A stretch of 64,000 bases of DNA from Simiduia agarivorans SA1 = DSM 21679 (lineage in GTDB: Bacteria > Pseudomonadota > Gammaproteobacteria > Pseudomonadales > Cellvibrionaceae). A program made the position numbers and the translations under genes. Positions 44,991-54,869 of this stretch are shown here, piece by piece. The stretch is taken from assembly GCF_000305785.2 (NCBI RefSeq), contig NC_018868.3, positions 2,011,001 to 2,075,000 of the forward strand. Reading direction: 5' to 3'. Under the pieces are notes generated by a model. It was given only the letters and a program-made list of their open reading frames with translations. It had not been told where the DNA came from and searched no databases. Every line of letters begins with the position of its first letter. The first letter of the stretch is position 1.

Positions 44991-45575
44991 TTATTTTTTG
45001 GTGTGCAGCTCACGCATGGCAGCTTCCATATCGCCGTCCACTATGGCGCGAATCTGGCGCAGACTGTCTGCAATGGCGTCATCGATTAATTGTTGCTCGG
45101 CCTGCGGCGCGCGCTTGAGCACATACCCCGAGACCTGACTGGCATTACCAGGATGACCTATACCAATGCGTAAGCGTTGAAAATTTTTGTTGTTGGCCAG
45201 AGCAGAAATTATATCCCGCAGACCATTGTGCCCACCGTGTCCTCCGCCGACTTTCAAACGGGCAACACCTGGCGCCAGATCCAACTCGTCGTGAGCAACC
45301 AGAATAGATTCGGGCTCAATCTTAAAGAAGTTACACATCGCACCCACCGATTGACCGCTACGATTCATGTAGGTGGTAGGCACTAATAAACCCACATCGC
45401 GCGAGCCGATGGTAATGCGGGCCGTCAGCCCGAATGCCTTGCTATCGGGCACCAGCGTGGTGCTGTATTGGCGAGCCAGTTCAAAAACGAAATCGGCCCC
45501 GGCATTATGACGGGTCCTGTCGTATTCCTGGCCTGGATTTCCCAGGCCAACAATCAATTTGACAGTCTCAGTCAT
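44991..45575 (-). CDS. pth: peptidyl-tRNA hydrolase
   Basis: Releases tRNA from prematurely dropped peptidyl-tRNA. The 194 residues contain [17 protein letters not shown] with the catalytic histidine, [20 protein letters not shown] and [13 protein letters not shown]. It lies between rplY and ychF, 33 nt after rplY. Confidence 0.98.
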   Translation of the reverse strand: MTETVKLIVGLGNPGQEYDRTRHNAGADFVFELARQYSTTLVPDSKAFGLTARITIGSRDVGLLVPTTYMNRSGQSVGAMCNFFKIEPESILVAHDELDLAPGVARLKVGGGHGGHNGLRDIISALANNKNFQRLRIGIGHPGNASQVSGYVLKRAPQAEQQLIDDAIADSLRQIRAIVDGDMEAAMRELHTKK

Positions 45576-45608
45576 AACAGCGGGGCCGATTCAGGCTAGT
45601 GCGTCGAA

Positions 45609-46241
45609 TTACTCGGCGTCAGCTTCGCCTTCAGCTTCGGTAGCAGTGTCGTCAGACCCCATGCCGCGCGGCTTGATGATGGTCACTACGGGCAGGTCAT
45701 GGCCGTGTGCCAGTTCAACAGACTCCAGCGCCTTGGGCAGGTTAATCTCGGAGATGTGCAGGGTAGCGCCCAGCTCCAGATTGGCCACGTCCACTTCGAT
45801 GAACTCTGGCAGGTCTTTTGGCAGAACGTTAACTTCCAGTTCGGATACCAGGTGAGACACGATGCCACCGCCCTGCTTAACGCCTTTGGCGGAAGCTTCG
45901 TTAATGAAGTGCAGCGGTACGCTCACTTTCATCTTCTGGCCTTTCACCACGCGCTGGAAATCAGCGTGCAGGATTACCGGCTTGGCAGGGTGACGCTGCA
46001 GATCCTTCAGGATCACGTCTTCGGCCTTGCCATCCACAACCAGTGAAATGATGTGTGAGTAGAAGGCTTCGTTTTCCAGATGATGAACCAGGTCTTTGTG
46101 GCTGATCTGGATATTCTGTGGCTCTGACTTACCACCGTAAATGATGGCAGGGACTTTACCAGCGAGACGACGAAGGCGGCGGCTCGCACCTTTCCCTTCT
46201 ACGTCACGCTTTTCTACGTTCAGAGTAAAAGCATCAGACAT
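45609..46241 (-). CDS. rplY: 50S ribosomal protein L25 (CTC form)
   Basis: Binds 5S rRNA. At 210 residues it is the long CTC form, with an N-terminal L25 domain (about 1-95, VEKRDVEGKGASRRLRR) and a C-terminal extension (about 100-190), unlike the 94-residue E. coli protein. An acidic tail (EAEGEADAE) ends it. It stands between prs and pth as in many gammaproteobacteria. Confidence 0.96.
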   Translation of the reverse strand: MSDAFTLNVEKRDVEGKGASRRLRRLAGKVPAIIYGGKSEPQNIQISHKDLVHHLENEAFYSHIISLVVDGKAEDVILKDLQRHPAKPVILHADFQRVVKGQKMKVSVPLHFINEASAKGVKQGGGIVSHLVSELEVNVLPKDLPEFIEVDVANLELGATLHISEINLPKALESVELAHGHDLPVVTIIKPRGMGSDDTATEAEGEADAE

Positions 46242-46332
46242 TGTGTTGTCCTCAATAGTTCCATCAACACCTGCGACCGGTGACTGATGGGGTTAACAGG
46301 CGGGTGCCTGCAGTTGCGAGTGCCGGTTCCGC

Positions 46333-47277
46333 TTACATGCGGAACATGGCACTCAGTGATTCTTCATTGTTCAGGCGACGCACCGCCTCTGCCAGCATTT
46401 TGGACAGGGTCAGCGTACGCACGCGGCCACAGCCTTTGGCCTCTTCGCTCAACGGGATAGAGTCGGTTACCACCAGCTCGTCCAAGGTTGAGTTGTTCAG
46501 ATTGGTGATAGCCTTGCCAGACAATACCGGGTGGGTACAGTAGGCCACGACTTTTTTCGCGCCGCGATCTTTCAGTGCTGCCGCCGCGCTGCACAGGGTG
46601 CCAGCGGTATCGACCATGTCATCAATCAGCAGACAGGTGCGACCTTCCACCTCACCGATCAGGTTCATCACCTCGGCCATGTTGGCCTTGGGGCGACGCT
46701 TATCGATGATAGCCAGCTCGATATCCAGCTGTTTTGCGATAGCGCGGGCGCGTACAACACCACCGATATCGGGGGATACCACCACCAGGTCTTCAAAGCC
46801 CTGGGCTTCGATATCTTCAATCAGTACCGACGAGCCGTAGACGTTGTCCACCGGCACATCGAAGAAGCCCTGAATCTGCTCTGCGTGCAGATCGACGGTC
46901 AACACCCGGTCTACACCCACAGACACCATCATGTCTGCAACCACCTTAGCGGTGATGGGTACCCGGGCAGAACGCACGCGGCGATCCTGGCGGGCATAAC
47001 CAAAGTAAGGCACGACAGCGGTGATGCGACCGGCAGAGGCCCGACGCAGCGCATCGACCATCACGATCAGTTCCATCAGGTTGTCATTGGTGGGTGCGCA
47101 AGTGGATTGCACCACGAACACGTCGCAACCGCGCACGTTTTCGTTCAGCTCAACGGAGATCTCCCCGTCGGAAAACTTGTTCACACTGGCATCGCCAAGC
47201 GGCAACCCCAACTGATCCACAATCATTTGGGCCAACGCCGGATTGGCGTTACCGGTAAAAACCATGAAGTTGTTCAC
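46333..47277 (-). CDS. prs: ribose-phosphate pyrophosphokinase
   Basis: Makes PRPP from ribose-5-phosphate and ATP for nucleotides, histidine and tryptophan. The 314 residues include [40 protein letters not shown] and the PRPP loop [12 protein letters not shown]. The start is GTG 47277 with AAGG 8 nt upstream; an internal ATG at 47265 would be the alternative. It is 95 nt downstream of tRNA-Gln. Confidence 0.97.
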   Translation of the reverse strand: MNNFMVFTGNANPALAQMIVDQLGLPLGDASVNKFSDGEISVELNENVRGCDVFVVQSTCAPTNDNLMELIVMVDALRRASAGRITAVVPYFGYARQDRRVRSARVPITAKVVADMMVSVGVDRVLTVDLHAEQIQGFFDVPVDNVYGSSVLIEDIEAQGFEDLVVVSPDIGGVVRARAIAKQLDIELAIIDKRRPKANMAEVMNLIGEVEGRTCLLIDDMVDTAGTLCSAAAALKDRGAKKVVAYCTHPVLSGKAITNLNNSTLDELVVTDSIPLSEEAKGCGRVRTLTLSKMLAEAVRRLNNEESLSAMFRM

Positions 47278-47333
47278 GCGGGTTACCTTCGCTGCCAGTT
47301 ATAGTCGCTGATAATTTTCAACACACCAATAAC

Positions 47334-47367
47334 AAATCAGGTGCAACCGTTGGGATGCACCTGATTT
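47334..47367 (-). terminator. hairpin between tRNA-Gln and prs
   Basis: AAATCAGGTGCA and TGCACCTGATTT pair perfectly over 12 bp around a 10-nt loop, 6 nt after the tRNA CCA end. On the minus strand it is followed by GTTATTGG, a weak T-run. It could be a terminator or a 3' processing structure; prs probably receives some read-through. Confidence 0.6.
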
Positions 47368-47372
47368 AAATA

Positions 47373-47447
47373 TGGCTGGGGCAGAAGGATTCGAACCTTC
47401 GCATGACGGGATCAAAACCCGCTGCCTTACCGCTTGGCTATGCCCCA
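47373..47447 (-). tRNA. tRNA-Gln(TTG)
   Basis: Complete 75-nt tRNA on the minus strand: acceptor TGGGGCA/TGCCCCA, anticodon loop TTTTGAT (anticodon TTG), T-loop GTTCGAA and encoded CCA. Its first 10 nt overlap the 3' end of ispE, so the ispE stop codon lies inside the tRNA gene. Confidence 0.96.
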
Positions 47448-48304
47448 GTATCGTCAATTTGCTGTAACAGGTCATGTAACGGCGATGTGTTTACAGCTTG
47501 CGCTACAAACCCTTGCCACTGCTTCGGCATCACGCACAAAACGGATTGTGCGGCCTCTGCACTGGCGAAGGCGCAGTACACACTGGCACCTGTTCCAGTC
47601 ATCTGAGCAGCACCAAATTGATTAAGCCAATCAATGACTTGGCGCACTTCCGGGTGGAGTCTGGCTACCAGATCCTGACAGTCGTTCCGACCACCCTGCT
47701 CAAGAAAGGCCGCTACTGTAATGTCGGCCGAGTCTCTTGTCAAATCTTTGTGGGAAAATATTTCAGCGGTGGAAACATGGCAATTTGGGGTGACCACCAG
47801 GTACCAGATCTCGGGCATTTGCACTGGCTGAAGGCGCTCACCCACCCCCTCGGCCCAGGCTGTTTTGCCTTCGATAAAGACCGGCACGTCGGCACCCAGC
47901 TGCAAGCCCAACTCCGCCAGATGCGACAGACTGAGCCCGGTTTGCCAGTAGTGATTCAAGGCAACCAAGGTGGTTGCCGCATCGGATGAGCCGCCACCAA
48001 TGCCACCGCCCATGGGCACCCGCTTATCCAAATCGATTATTGCACCTTTCTGGCAACCGGTGGCGGACTGCAGCAATCTGGCCGCCCGCACCACCAGGTT
48101 TTGCTCGTCGTCGACCCCTGGCAAGGGATTGCGCAGGAATACCCTGGCATCTTCCAGCGGTCTGAAGCTCAGAAAATCGCCGTAACGGAGCAGTTGGAAC
48201 AGGGTTTGGAGGTTGTGGTAGCCATCTGCCCGCCGGCCGGTAATGTGTAAGCACAAGTTAAGCTTGACCGGTGCCGGCCAGCGCAGACCGGATCGCTCAA
48301 TCAT
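47438..48304 (-). CDS. ispE: 4-diphosphocytidyl-2-C-methyl-D-erythritol kinase
   Basis: GHMP kinase of the MEP isoprenoid pathway. Starting at ATG 48304 ([20 protein letters not shown]) it has 288 residues; a GTG three codons earlier is possible. The ATP loop [16 protein letters not shown] and the C-terminal [12 protein letters not shown] are conserved. It overlaps lolB by 8 nt and its last codons and TAG stop lie within the 5' end of tRNA-Gln. Confidence 0.96.
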   Translation of the reverse strand: MIERSGLRWPAPVKLNLCLHITGRRADGYHNLQTLFQLLRYGDFLSFRPLEDARVFLRNPLPGVDDEQNLVVRAARLLQSATGCQKGAIIDLDKRVPMGGGIGGGSSDAATTLVALNHYWQTGLSLSHLAELGLQLGADVPVFIEGKTAWAEGVGERLQPVQMPEIWYLVVTPNCHVSTAEIFSHKDLTRDSADITVAAFLEQGGRNDCQDLVARLHPEVRQVIDWLNQFGAAQMTGTGASVYCAFASAEAAQSVLCVMPKQWQGFVAQAVNTSPLHDLLQQIDDTGA

Positions 48305-48941
48305 TGGCACCACCCAATTGCCAGCCCTTGATCACCAGCGTCAGGCGCACGCCAAGCGTATCGGCTTCGGCTTTCACGCGCCCAGGCATTGCCTGACCAT
48401 CGACCCATTGGTACTGGCTGTAGTGCAGCACCCAATCGCCCTGCGCCTGACTGACCAGCAACCCTTGCTCGTCGCGGATCAACTCAACCACCTCTCCCCG
48501 CGCGGGCGCAGGCAGGCCGCGAAGCCAATAACGCAAATCGCTCACGGGCAGGCGCCAACCGAATTGTTGTTGCACCAGCGCCTCGGCACTAGCGCCGGCC
48601 CAACGCTGGTCGCCCTGCACCAGCAACACGCCGGCGGGAGAGCCGGTAATTTCCGCCGCGCCCTGCCCAAGCGGGCCCTGCAAGCGGATCTGGTAATCGT
48701 CCTGCTGTTGCCGCCAGTCCAGGTATACGCTGCCGCTTTCGCCCGGTACGCGAAAGCCCATTTTGCCTTCGAATTGCCACTGCTCCAACGCCAACAAAGC
48801 ATCATCGCGGCCTTCAAGGTCTGCCTCAGAAGGCACTGGCGTCAGGCTACTGCAGGCCTGCAATAGCAACAGTAACAACAACCACCCCCAGCGGGCATTT
48901 ACCGTGGGCCTGGCTAACGCTGTAATCATCAGTGGGCGCAC
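48297..48941 (-). CDS. lolB: outer-membrane lipoprotein receptor LolB
   Basis: Receives lipoproteins from LolA and inserts them in the outer membrane. The 214 residues have a long signal with [10 protein letters not shown] (lipobox, C30) and a LolB-like body with [20 protein letters not shown] and WLRGLPAP. The first start is GTG 48941, which overlaps the upstream TAG; an ATG at 48929 is an alternative. Order lolB-ispE-prs is typical of gammaproteobacteria. Confidence 0.93.
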   Translation of the reverse strand: MRPLMITALARPTVNARWGWLLLLLLLQACSSLTPVPSEADLEGRDDALLALEQWQFEGKMGFRVPGESGSVYLDWRQQQDDYQIRLQGPLGQGAAEITGSPAGVLLVQGDQRWAGASAEALVQQQFGWRLPVSDLRYWLRGLPAPARGEVVELIRDEQGLLVSQAQGDWVLHYSQYQWVDGQAMPGRVKAEADTLGVRLTLVIKGWQLGGAND

Positions 48942-50674
48942 TAGAGTTCAGCCCCCAGCCGGCGCAGTGTGTCCGGAATAACCTGATTCTGAGGATTCAA
49001 TGCCATGCCGCTGGCCCACACGGCGCGCGCTTCGGCCTGATTACCTGTCACCCACAGCACTTCTCCCAGGTGGGCCGCGATTTCAGGGTCGGGAAACAGC
49101 TGTAAGGCTTCTCGCAACCTTAACAGCGCTTCTTCATAGTTACCCAGGCGGTAATGCACCCAGCCCAGGCTATCAATAATGGCGGCATCGCCGGGCTTGA
49201 GGCTGTGGGCCTGACTGATCAATTGATAGGCCTCATCGTACCGGTCAGTGCGATCGGCCAGGGTGTAGCCCAGTGCGTTCAAGGCCGTGGCATTGTTGGG
49301 CTCATAACGGATCACCTTGCGTAAATCCTGCTCTGCCAGATCGAGCCGGTCGAGCTGTTCATTCACCAGCGCGCGGCTGTATAGCAAGCGGGTACTGGTG
49401 GGGTAGGCGGTCAAGCCGCTCGACAATACCTGCTCGGCCGCGTCGTAATGCTGGTATTTGCCGTAGACCTCGGCCTCCAGCGCAAACAGGCGCTCGGCCT
49501 GCCCCGCCAGCTTGGCGCGCACCGCGTTCATCCGGGTATTTGCGGCCTTGAGTTCACGCGCCGCCACCAGAATTTCGAGCGTCTGCACCAATGCCGGCAT
49601 GAAGTCCGGTCCGAGCTCTACTTTCAGGTAATGCGACAGGGCGTCCTGATAGTCGCCGTTGGCCTGTGCGATACGCGCCATATAATAGTGGGCGGTGGAG
49701 CGCCGTGACTCCTCCTCCATTAACTGCATCAACAGCGGCTCCGCTGCCGCATAGTCCTGTTGTTCAAAGCGGATTAACGCCAGCGACAACATCAGGTCTG
49801 GATCGCCTGGGTTGTTGTGCAGCAACATCTCAAATTGATCGGCCGCTTGCGCAAGATCGGTTGCGGCCAGCAGGCGGGCGTATTGCAGCCGCAGGCGCTG
49901 GTCATCCGGTGATTTATCCACCAGCCCGGCCATTTGCCGGAGCGCCCCCACCTGATCCCCTTGCTGATAGCGGATGCGGGCCTGCAGCGCCTGCGCCTGT
50001 AGATGCTGGTCATCCAGCGCCACGGCTTTGGCGACAGACCTGGCGGCGGCATCCAGCTGGTCGACCTGCTGTTGAACCAATGCCATCGCCATCCAGTACT
50101 CCACAGCCGACTTTTGCGTCGGTTCAAGCGTGGTCAGCGACTGCAGCAGTTTCTCCCGCTCGATGTCAGTGCCCTTGCCGGCATAGGCGGCCACGGTTTG
50201 CAGCAACAGCGGGTTGCCCTGCCGGGCCAGGAAAGCCGCATGGTCAAAGGCCTCACCCAGACGCCCCACTTCCGACAGTTCAGATGCCGCAATGACTCTC
50301 GCCTCTGAATTCTCCGGCTCTATCTCAACCCACAATAAGGCCATCTCCAGAGACGGTTTACGCAGCTCCAGAAAGCGGGCAATGCGGGTTGCACGCGCCA
50401 CCACACCGGGATCGCGGGTGGACAGCGCCTGCTGCATGTAGTTGTTGAGCGCTATGTCATAACGTTCCCGGTTACCCGCCAACTCAGCCACCATCAGCGA
50501 GTAGAACGTCTCGGCCGGGAAGGCACGCTCGGGAACCGGCTTAGCCGGCTCTATGGGTACCTCAGCGTCTGCCACCGGCACATCGGCTGGACTATCCTTT
50601 ACATCCGTGGTCCCACAAGCAACCAGCAACAATGCCAATGACAGGCCCGTGAGAGGTTTGAATAATTGCGCCAT
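48941..50674 (-). CDS. TPR-repeat lipoprotein
   Basis: 577 residues. The N-terminus MAQLFKPLTGLSLALLLVAC has a lipobox (C20), then a proline- and aspartate-rich linker, then about a dozen tetratricopeptide-like helix pairs (for example ALNALGYTLADRTDRYDEAY and IDSLGWVHYRLGNYEEALLR). Such proteins are scaffolds at the membrane. The gene precedes lolB with a 1-nt junction, as in Pseudomonas, but its partner is not known. GGAG lies 4 nt before the ATG. Confidence 0.9.
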   Translation of the reverse strand: MAQLFKPLTGLSLALLLVACGTTDVKDSPADVPVADAEVPIEPAKPVPERAFPAETFYSLMVAELAGNRERYDIALNNYMQQALSTRDPGVVARATRIARFLELRKPSLEMALLWVEIEPENSEARVIAASELSEVGRLGEAFDHAAFLARQGNPLLLQTVAAYAGKGTDIEREKLLQSLTTLEPTQKSAVEYWMAMALVQQQVDQLDAAARSVAKAVALDDQHLQAQALQARIRYQQGDQVGALRQMAGLVDKSPDDQRLRLQYARLLAATDLAQAADQFEMLLHNNPGDPDLMLSLALIRFEQQDYAAAEPLLMQLMEEESRRSTAHYYMARIAQANGDYQDALSHYLKVELGPDFMPALVQTLEILVAARELKAANTRMNAVRAKLAGQAERLFALEAEVYGKYQHYDAAEQVLSSGLTAYPTSTRLLYSRALVNEQLDRLDLAEQDLRKVIRYEPNNATALNALGYTLADRTDRYDEAYQLISQAHSLKPGDAAIIDSLGWVHYRLGNYEEALLRLREALQLFPDPEIAAHLGEVLWVTGNQAEARAVWASGMALNPQNQVIPDTLRRLGAEL

Positions 50675-50872
50675 ACAACTCCAATGTGTGTGTTGAATAC
50701 CGGCAAAGACCGAAAGCTTACCACTAAGGCGCCCACAGGCTCACCTGTTCTGCGCACGCACCTTTGCGCGCCCGCCTTCTTAGGCAGTTTAGACCAGCGA
50801 CAGTTCCGCCTTTTACTTGTGTTTGCCGCACGCAAACGGGACAATTGCGCTTTTGCGTAACCCCTGTCCTTC

Positions 50873-52141
50873 ATGACCTTTCTGGCCCTCGGTATCAACC
50901 ATCACTCTGCCCCGCTGGCATTGCGGGAAAAGGTCGCCTTTTCGCCCGAAGGCGTGATGGCAGCCCTGCGTGATGCGGCCGACGCCCTCAAGCTGGACAA
51001 TGTGGCCATCCTCTCCACCTGCAATCGCAGCGAGATCTATTGTTACGGGCTGGACGAATCGACCCGATTACTGGACTGGCTGAGCCAGTTCCACCAGGTC
51101 AATGCCGACGAGCTGCGCCCGTTTCATTATGCCCACGCGGGTGATGCGGCCATCAATCACATGATGCAAGTGGCCTGCGGGCTGAACTCGCTGGTGTTGG
51201 GCGAACCCCAGATTCTGGGCCAGATGAAGTCGGCTTACGCCGTCGCATGCGAAGCCGGCACCGTGGCCAGCCCCCTGCATGCCGCCTTTCAACAGGTTTT
51301 CAGCATTGCCAAAAAAGTGCGGACCGAGACTGCCATCGGCGAAAACCCGGTATCGGTGGCCTACGCGGCGGTCAGTTTAGCGCAACAGATCTTTGCCAAT
51401 CTGAGCGAACAAAGCGCCCTGTTAATCGGCGCCGGTGAAATGATTGAGCTGGTGGCGCGCCACCTGCGGGAGCAGGGCGTCACCCGTATCATGGTAGCCA
51501 ACCGCACATTGTCGCGCGCGGCCGATCTGGCCGAGCGCTTCGGCGCCACCCCCATTTTACTCAGCGACATTCCCGAGCAATTGCACAAGGCAGACATCGT
51601 GATTTCCTCCACTGCCTCGCAGCTGCCGATTCTGGGCAAGGGTGCGGTGGAGTCGGCGCTGAAACAACGGCGTCACCGCCCGATATTCATGGTGGACATC
51701 GCCGTGCCGCGCGATATCGAACCGCAGGTCGCGGAGCTGGACGATGTGTTCCTGTTCAGCGTGGATGACCTGAAAGAAGTCATTGACGAAAACCGGAAAT
51801 CACGTGAACAAGCGGCCACAGCCGCTCGTGAAATTATCGATCAGGGCGTCGAGCGTTTCCTGCGCGAACACAACAGCCAGGGCGCCGGCCATACCATTCG
51901 CGCCTTGCGCGAGCAAGCCGAGCAGATGAAGCAGGACGAATTGCGCAAAGCACTCAGGGCACTCGCATCCGGTACGGCGCCCGAGCAGGTGGTGAACCAA
52001 TTGGCCAATGCGCTGACCAACAAATTACTCCATCAACCCAGCACCGCACTGCGCGATGCCAGCGCGGAAGGCCGCGCAGACATGCTTACCTTAGCGCAAC
52101 AATTATTTGCGCTCGACGGCAGCCAACAGGACAAAAAATGA
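50873..52141 (+). CDS. hemA: glutamyl-tRNA reductase
   Basis: First committed step of C5 tetrapyrrole synthesis, reducing Glu-tRNA to glutamate-1-semialdehyde. The 422 residues have the catalytic cysteine C50 in [20 protein letters not shown], the NADPH domain [13 protein letters not shown] and a helical dimerisation tail. Transcribed divergently from the TPR gene; its ATGA stop overlaps prfA. Confidence 0.97.
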   Translation: MTFLALGINHHSAPLALREKVAFSPEGVMAALRDAADALKLDNVAILSTCNRSEIYCYGLDESTRLLDWLSQFHQVNADELRPFHYAHAGDAAINHMMQVACGLNSLVLGEPQILGQMKSAYAVACEAGTVASPLHAAFQQVFSIAKKVRTETAIGENPVSVAYAAVSLAQQIFANLSEQSALLIGAGEMIELVARHLREQGVTRIMVANRTLSRAADLAERFGATPILLSDIPEQLHKADIVISSTASQLPILGKGAVESALKQRRHRPIFMVDIAVPRDIEPQVAELDDVFLFSVDDLKEVIDENRKSREQAATAAREIIDQGVERFLREHNSQGAGHTIRALREQAEQMKQDELRKALRALASGTAPEQVVNQLANALTNKLLHQPSTALRDASAEGRADMLTLAQQLFALDGSQQDKK

Positions 52142-53226
52142 AAGACTCCATTCGCCTCAAACTGGAATCGCTGGCGGATCGCTACGAAGAAGTATCGGCA
52201 CTCCTGTCCGACCCGGACATCATCGGCGACCAGAACCGGTTTCGCGATTTATCGCGCGAGTACGCAGAACTCGAGCCGGTGATTCAGTGCTTCCGCAAAT
52301 ACCTGAGCCTGACTGCAGACCGCAACGAGGCAAAAGAATTACTGAAAGACAGCGACCCCGAGATGCGCGAAATGGCGCAGATGACCATCGACGAGTGCGA
52401 TGAACAACTGGAACCTTTGGCGGCAGAATTACAGGTACTGTTGCTACCCAAAGATCCCAACGATCATAAAAACGTGTATCTCGAAATCCGCGCCGGCACC
52501 GGTGGTGACGAAGCCGCCATATTCTCCGGCGATTTGTTCCGGATGTATTCAAAGTATGCCGAATCCCGTGGCTGGCGCATTGAGATAATGAGTGAAAGCG
52601 CCGGCGAACACGGCGGCTACAAAGAGATCATTACCCGCGTGGTGGGCCAGGGCGTATATTCGCAACTGAAATTTGAATCCGGCGCGCACCGGGTGCAGCG
52701 CGTACCCGAAACGGAATCGCAGGGCCGCATCCACACCTCGGCCTGCACGGTGGCGGTGATGCCAGAAGCCGATGAGCAGGAAGAAGTGAACCTGAATAAA
52801 AACGACCTGCGCATCGACACCTTCCGCTCCTCTGGTGCCGGTGGCCAGCACGTGAATACCACAGATTCGGCGATTCGCATCGTGCACATACCCACGGGCA
52901 TCGTGGTGGAGTGCCAGGACGAGCGCTCGCAGCACAAAAACAAGGCACGCGCCATGAGTTTACTGGCGGCCAAAATCGCGTCGTCGCAACAGGAGCAAGC
53001 TGCCGCTGCCATTGCATCCGAACGTCGCAGCCTGGTGGGCAGCGGTGACCGGTCCGAACGCATTCGCACCTACAACTACCCGCAGGGTCGGGTCACGGAC
53101 CATCGCATCAACCTCACCTTGTACAAACTCTCGGAAATCATGGAAGGCAAACTGGACGAAGTGGTTCAACCCCTGGTGCAGGAACACCAGGCCGACTTGC
53201 TGGCATCACTCGCCGGCAACGGGTAA
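52138..53226 (+). CDS. prfA: peptide chain release factor 1
   Basis: Terminates translation at UAA and UAG. The 362 residues contain the GGQ motif in [15 protein letters not shown], whose glutamine is the PrmC target, and the PxT stop-recognition motif as PET within [14 protein letters not shown]. It overlaps hemA by 4 nt and precedes prmC by 5 nt, the conserved hemA-prfA-prmC order. Confidence 0.98.
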   Translation: MKDSIRLKLESLADRYEEVSALLSDPDIIGDQNRFRDLSREYAELEPVIQCFRKYLSLTADRNEAKELLKDSDPEMREMAQMTIDECDEQLEPLAAELQVLLLPKDPNDHKNVYLEIRAGTGGDEAAIFSGDLFRMYSKYAESRGWRIEIMSESAGEHGGYKEIITRVVGQGVYSQLKFESGAHRVQRVPETESQGRIHTSACTVAVMPEADEQEEVNLNKNDLRIDTFRSSGAGGQHVNTTDSAIRIVHIPTGIVVECQDERSQHKNKARAMSLLAAKIASSQQEQAAAAIASERRSLVGSGDRSERIRTYNYPQGRVTDHRINLTLYKLSEIMEGKLDEVVQPLVQEHQADLLASLAGNG

Positions 53227-53231
53227 GTCAC

Positions 53232-54071
53232 ATGCTTTCCATCCGCGATGCGCTGACCTATGCCAATCAGCTCTCCAGCGACAGCGCTCGACTGGATGTT
53301 GAGCTACTCCTGTGTCACGTGCTGAAGCAGAACCGAACCTGGCTCTTTACCTGGCCTGAAAAGACACTGAACGCTGAACAGGAAACCCGGTTCCTGCAAC
53401 TGTTTGCGCGTCGCGCTGCCGGCGAGCCCGTGGCCCACATTACCGGTCTGCGGGACTTCTGGTCGCTGACGCTCAAAGTCAACAATTCGACATTGATTCC
53501 GCGCCCGGATACGGAAACGCTGGTGGAATGGGCACTGGCATTACCTCTGCCCACACACGCCAATGTACTGGATCTGGGCACAGGTACCGGCGCCATTGCG
53601 TTGGCACTCGCATCGGAACGGCCCGGTTGGTCCATCACCGCGACTGATATCAGCGCAGATGCACTCGCATTGGCGCAGGACAATGCGCGCACCCACCAAC
53701 TGGACGTGACTTTCATTGAAAGCAATTGGTTTGCAGCCATCGCACCGCAAAGATTTGATCTGATTGTCAGCAACCCACCCTACATCCCGGCCGGCGATCC
53801 CCACCTGCAACAAGGTGACGTGCGCCATGAGCCTTTGTCTGCACTGGTGGCGGACGATCATGGCCTGGGCGATATCGCGCGAATCTGTCAGCGGGCGGGT
53901 GATTACCTAGCACCGGGCGGATGGCTCGGCCTGGAACACGGATTCGACCAGGCCGCCGGCGTGCAAGACATTTTGGTCGGCGCGGGTTATCGCGAGGTGC
54001 ACAACCTTGTGGATCTGGCCGGACAGCCACGGATTTCCGTCGGCCAATCCCCAGAAAAGGTGACCTCATGA
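53232..54071 (+). CDS. prmC: release factor glutamine methyltransferase
   Basis: Methylates the GGQ glutamine of RF1 and RF2 with S-adenosylmethionine. The 279 residues show an N-terminal helical domain, the SAM loop VLDLGTGTGAIALALA and the catalytic NPPY in IVSNPPYIPAGDP. Its stop overlaps the moeB-like start by 4 nt. Confidence 0.97.
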   Translation: MLSIRDALTYANQLSSDSARLDVELLLCHVLKQNRTWLFTWPEKTLNAEQETRFLQLFARRAAGEPVAHITGLRDFWSLTLKVNNSTLIPRPDTETLVEWALALPLPTHANVLDLGTGTGAIALALASERPGWSITATDISADALALAQDNARTHQLDVTFIESNWFAAIAPQRFDLIVSNPPYIPAGDPHLQQGDVRHEPLSALVADDHGLGDIARICQRAGDYLAPGGWLGLEHGFDQAAGVQDILVGAGYREVHNLVDLAGQPRISVGQSPEKVTS

Positions 54072-54811
54072 ATAATGATGATCTGCTCCGCTACAGCCGA
54101 CACTTGCTGCTCGATGAAATCGACATCGCCGGTCAGGAAAAATTGCTGGCCGCGCGCGTGCTGATTATTGGCGTAGGTGGGCTGGGCTCACCGGCAGCGC
54201 TTTACCTCGCCAGCGCCGGCGTGGGGCAATTAACCTTGTGCGATGACGACCAGGTTGAACTCAGTAACCTGCAGCGTCAGATAGCGCACGATGAGTCCCG
54301 CCTAGGTCAAGCTAAGGCCGAATCGGCCGCCGCCCGGCTCCGGCTGATTAATTCCCGCATAAAAATCTGCGCGCGCACCGAGCGTCTGCAAGACGACTCT
54401 CTGTTACAGGCCGTGGCCGAGCACGATCTGGTGTTGGATTGCACCGACAACCTCAACACCCGTTTTGCCATCAATGCCGCCTGCCACGCACACAAAAAAC
54501 CGTTGGTCTCCGGTGCCGCGATCCGCTGGGACGGGCAGATCAGCGTATTCAATCACGCCGCTGCGGATTCGGCTTGCTACCGCTGCCTTTATCATCCGGA
54601 TGCAGAACAATCACTGACCTGCTCGGAATCCGGTGTTGTGGCTCCACTGGTGGGCATTGTGGGTGCCATGCAGGCGCTGGAGGCCATCAAACTGATCGTC
54701 GGTACAGGCGAATCTCTGACCAACCGGCTGCTGTTGCTGGATGGCAAGTACCTGCAGTGGCGCGAGATCAGGCTGGTGCGCGATCCCCACTGCCCCGTGT
54801 GTAGCATTTAA
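54068..54811 (+). CDS. moeB: ThiF/MoeB-family adenylyltransferase
   Basis: Adenylates the C-terminus of a ubiquitin-like sulfur carrier such as MoaD or ThiS. From ATG 54068 the protein has 247 residues with the nucleotide loop VGGLGSPAALYLASAG, DDDQVELSNLQRQI, DCTDNLNTRF and two zinc CxxC pairs (CYRC and CPVC). It lacks a rhodanese domain. It could serve molybdopterin or thiamine synthesis; the prmC-moeB neighbourhood favours MoeB. Confidence 0.9.
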   Translation: MNNDDLLRYSRHLLLDEIDIAGQEKLLAARVLIIGVGGLGSPAALYLASAGVGQLTLCDDDQVELSNLQRQIAHDESRLGQAKAESAAARLRLINSRIKICARTERLQDDSLLQAVAEHDLVLDCTDNLNTRFAINAACHAHKKPLVSGAAIRWDGQISVFNHAAADSACYRCLYHPDAEQSLTCSESGVVAPLVGIVGAMQALEAIKLIVGTGESLTNRLLLLDGKYLQWREIRLVRDPHCPVCSI

Positions 54812-54869
54812 TAGAGAAAGCCGGCAGAATCGACGGATCATCACAAAAACGCACGCAAAGGAAGGAAAC

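Noticed and set aside
52710..52722. PET in place of PAT in RF1 as an altered stop-recognition motif
   Set aside because: The middle residue of the PxT motif varies naturally among RF1 proteins, so no change in stop codon use is implied.
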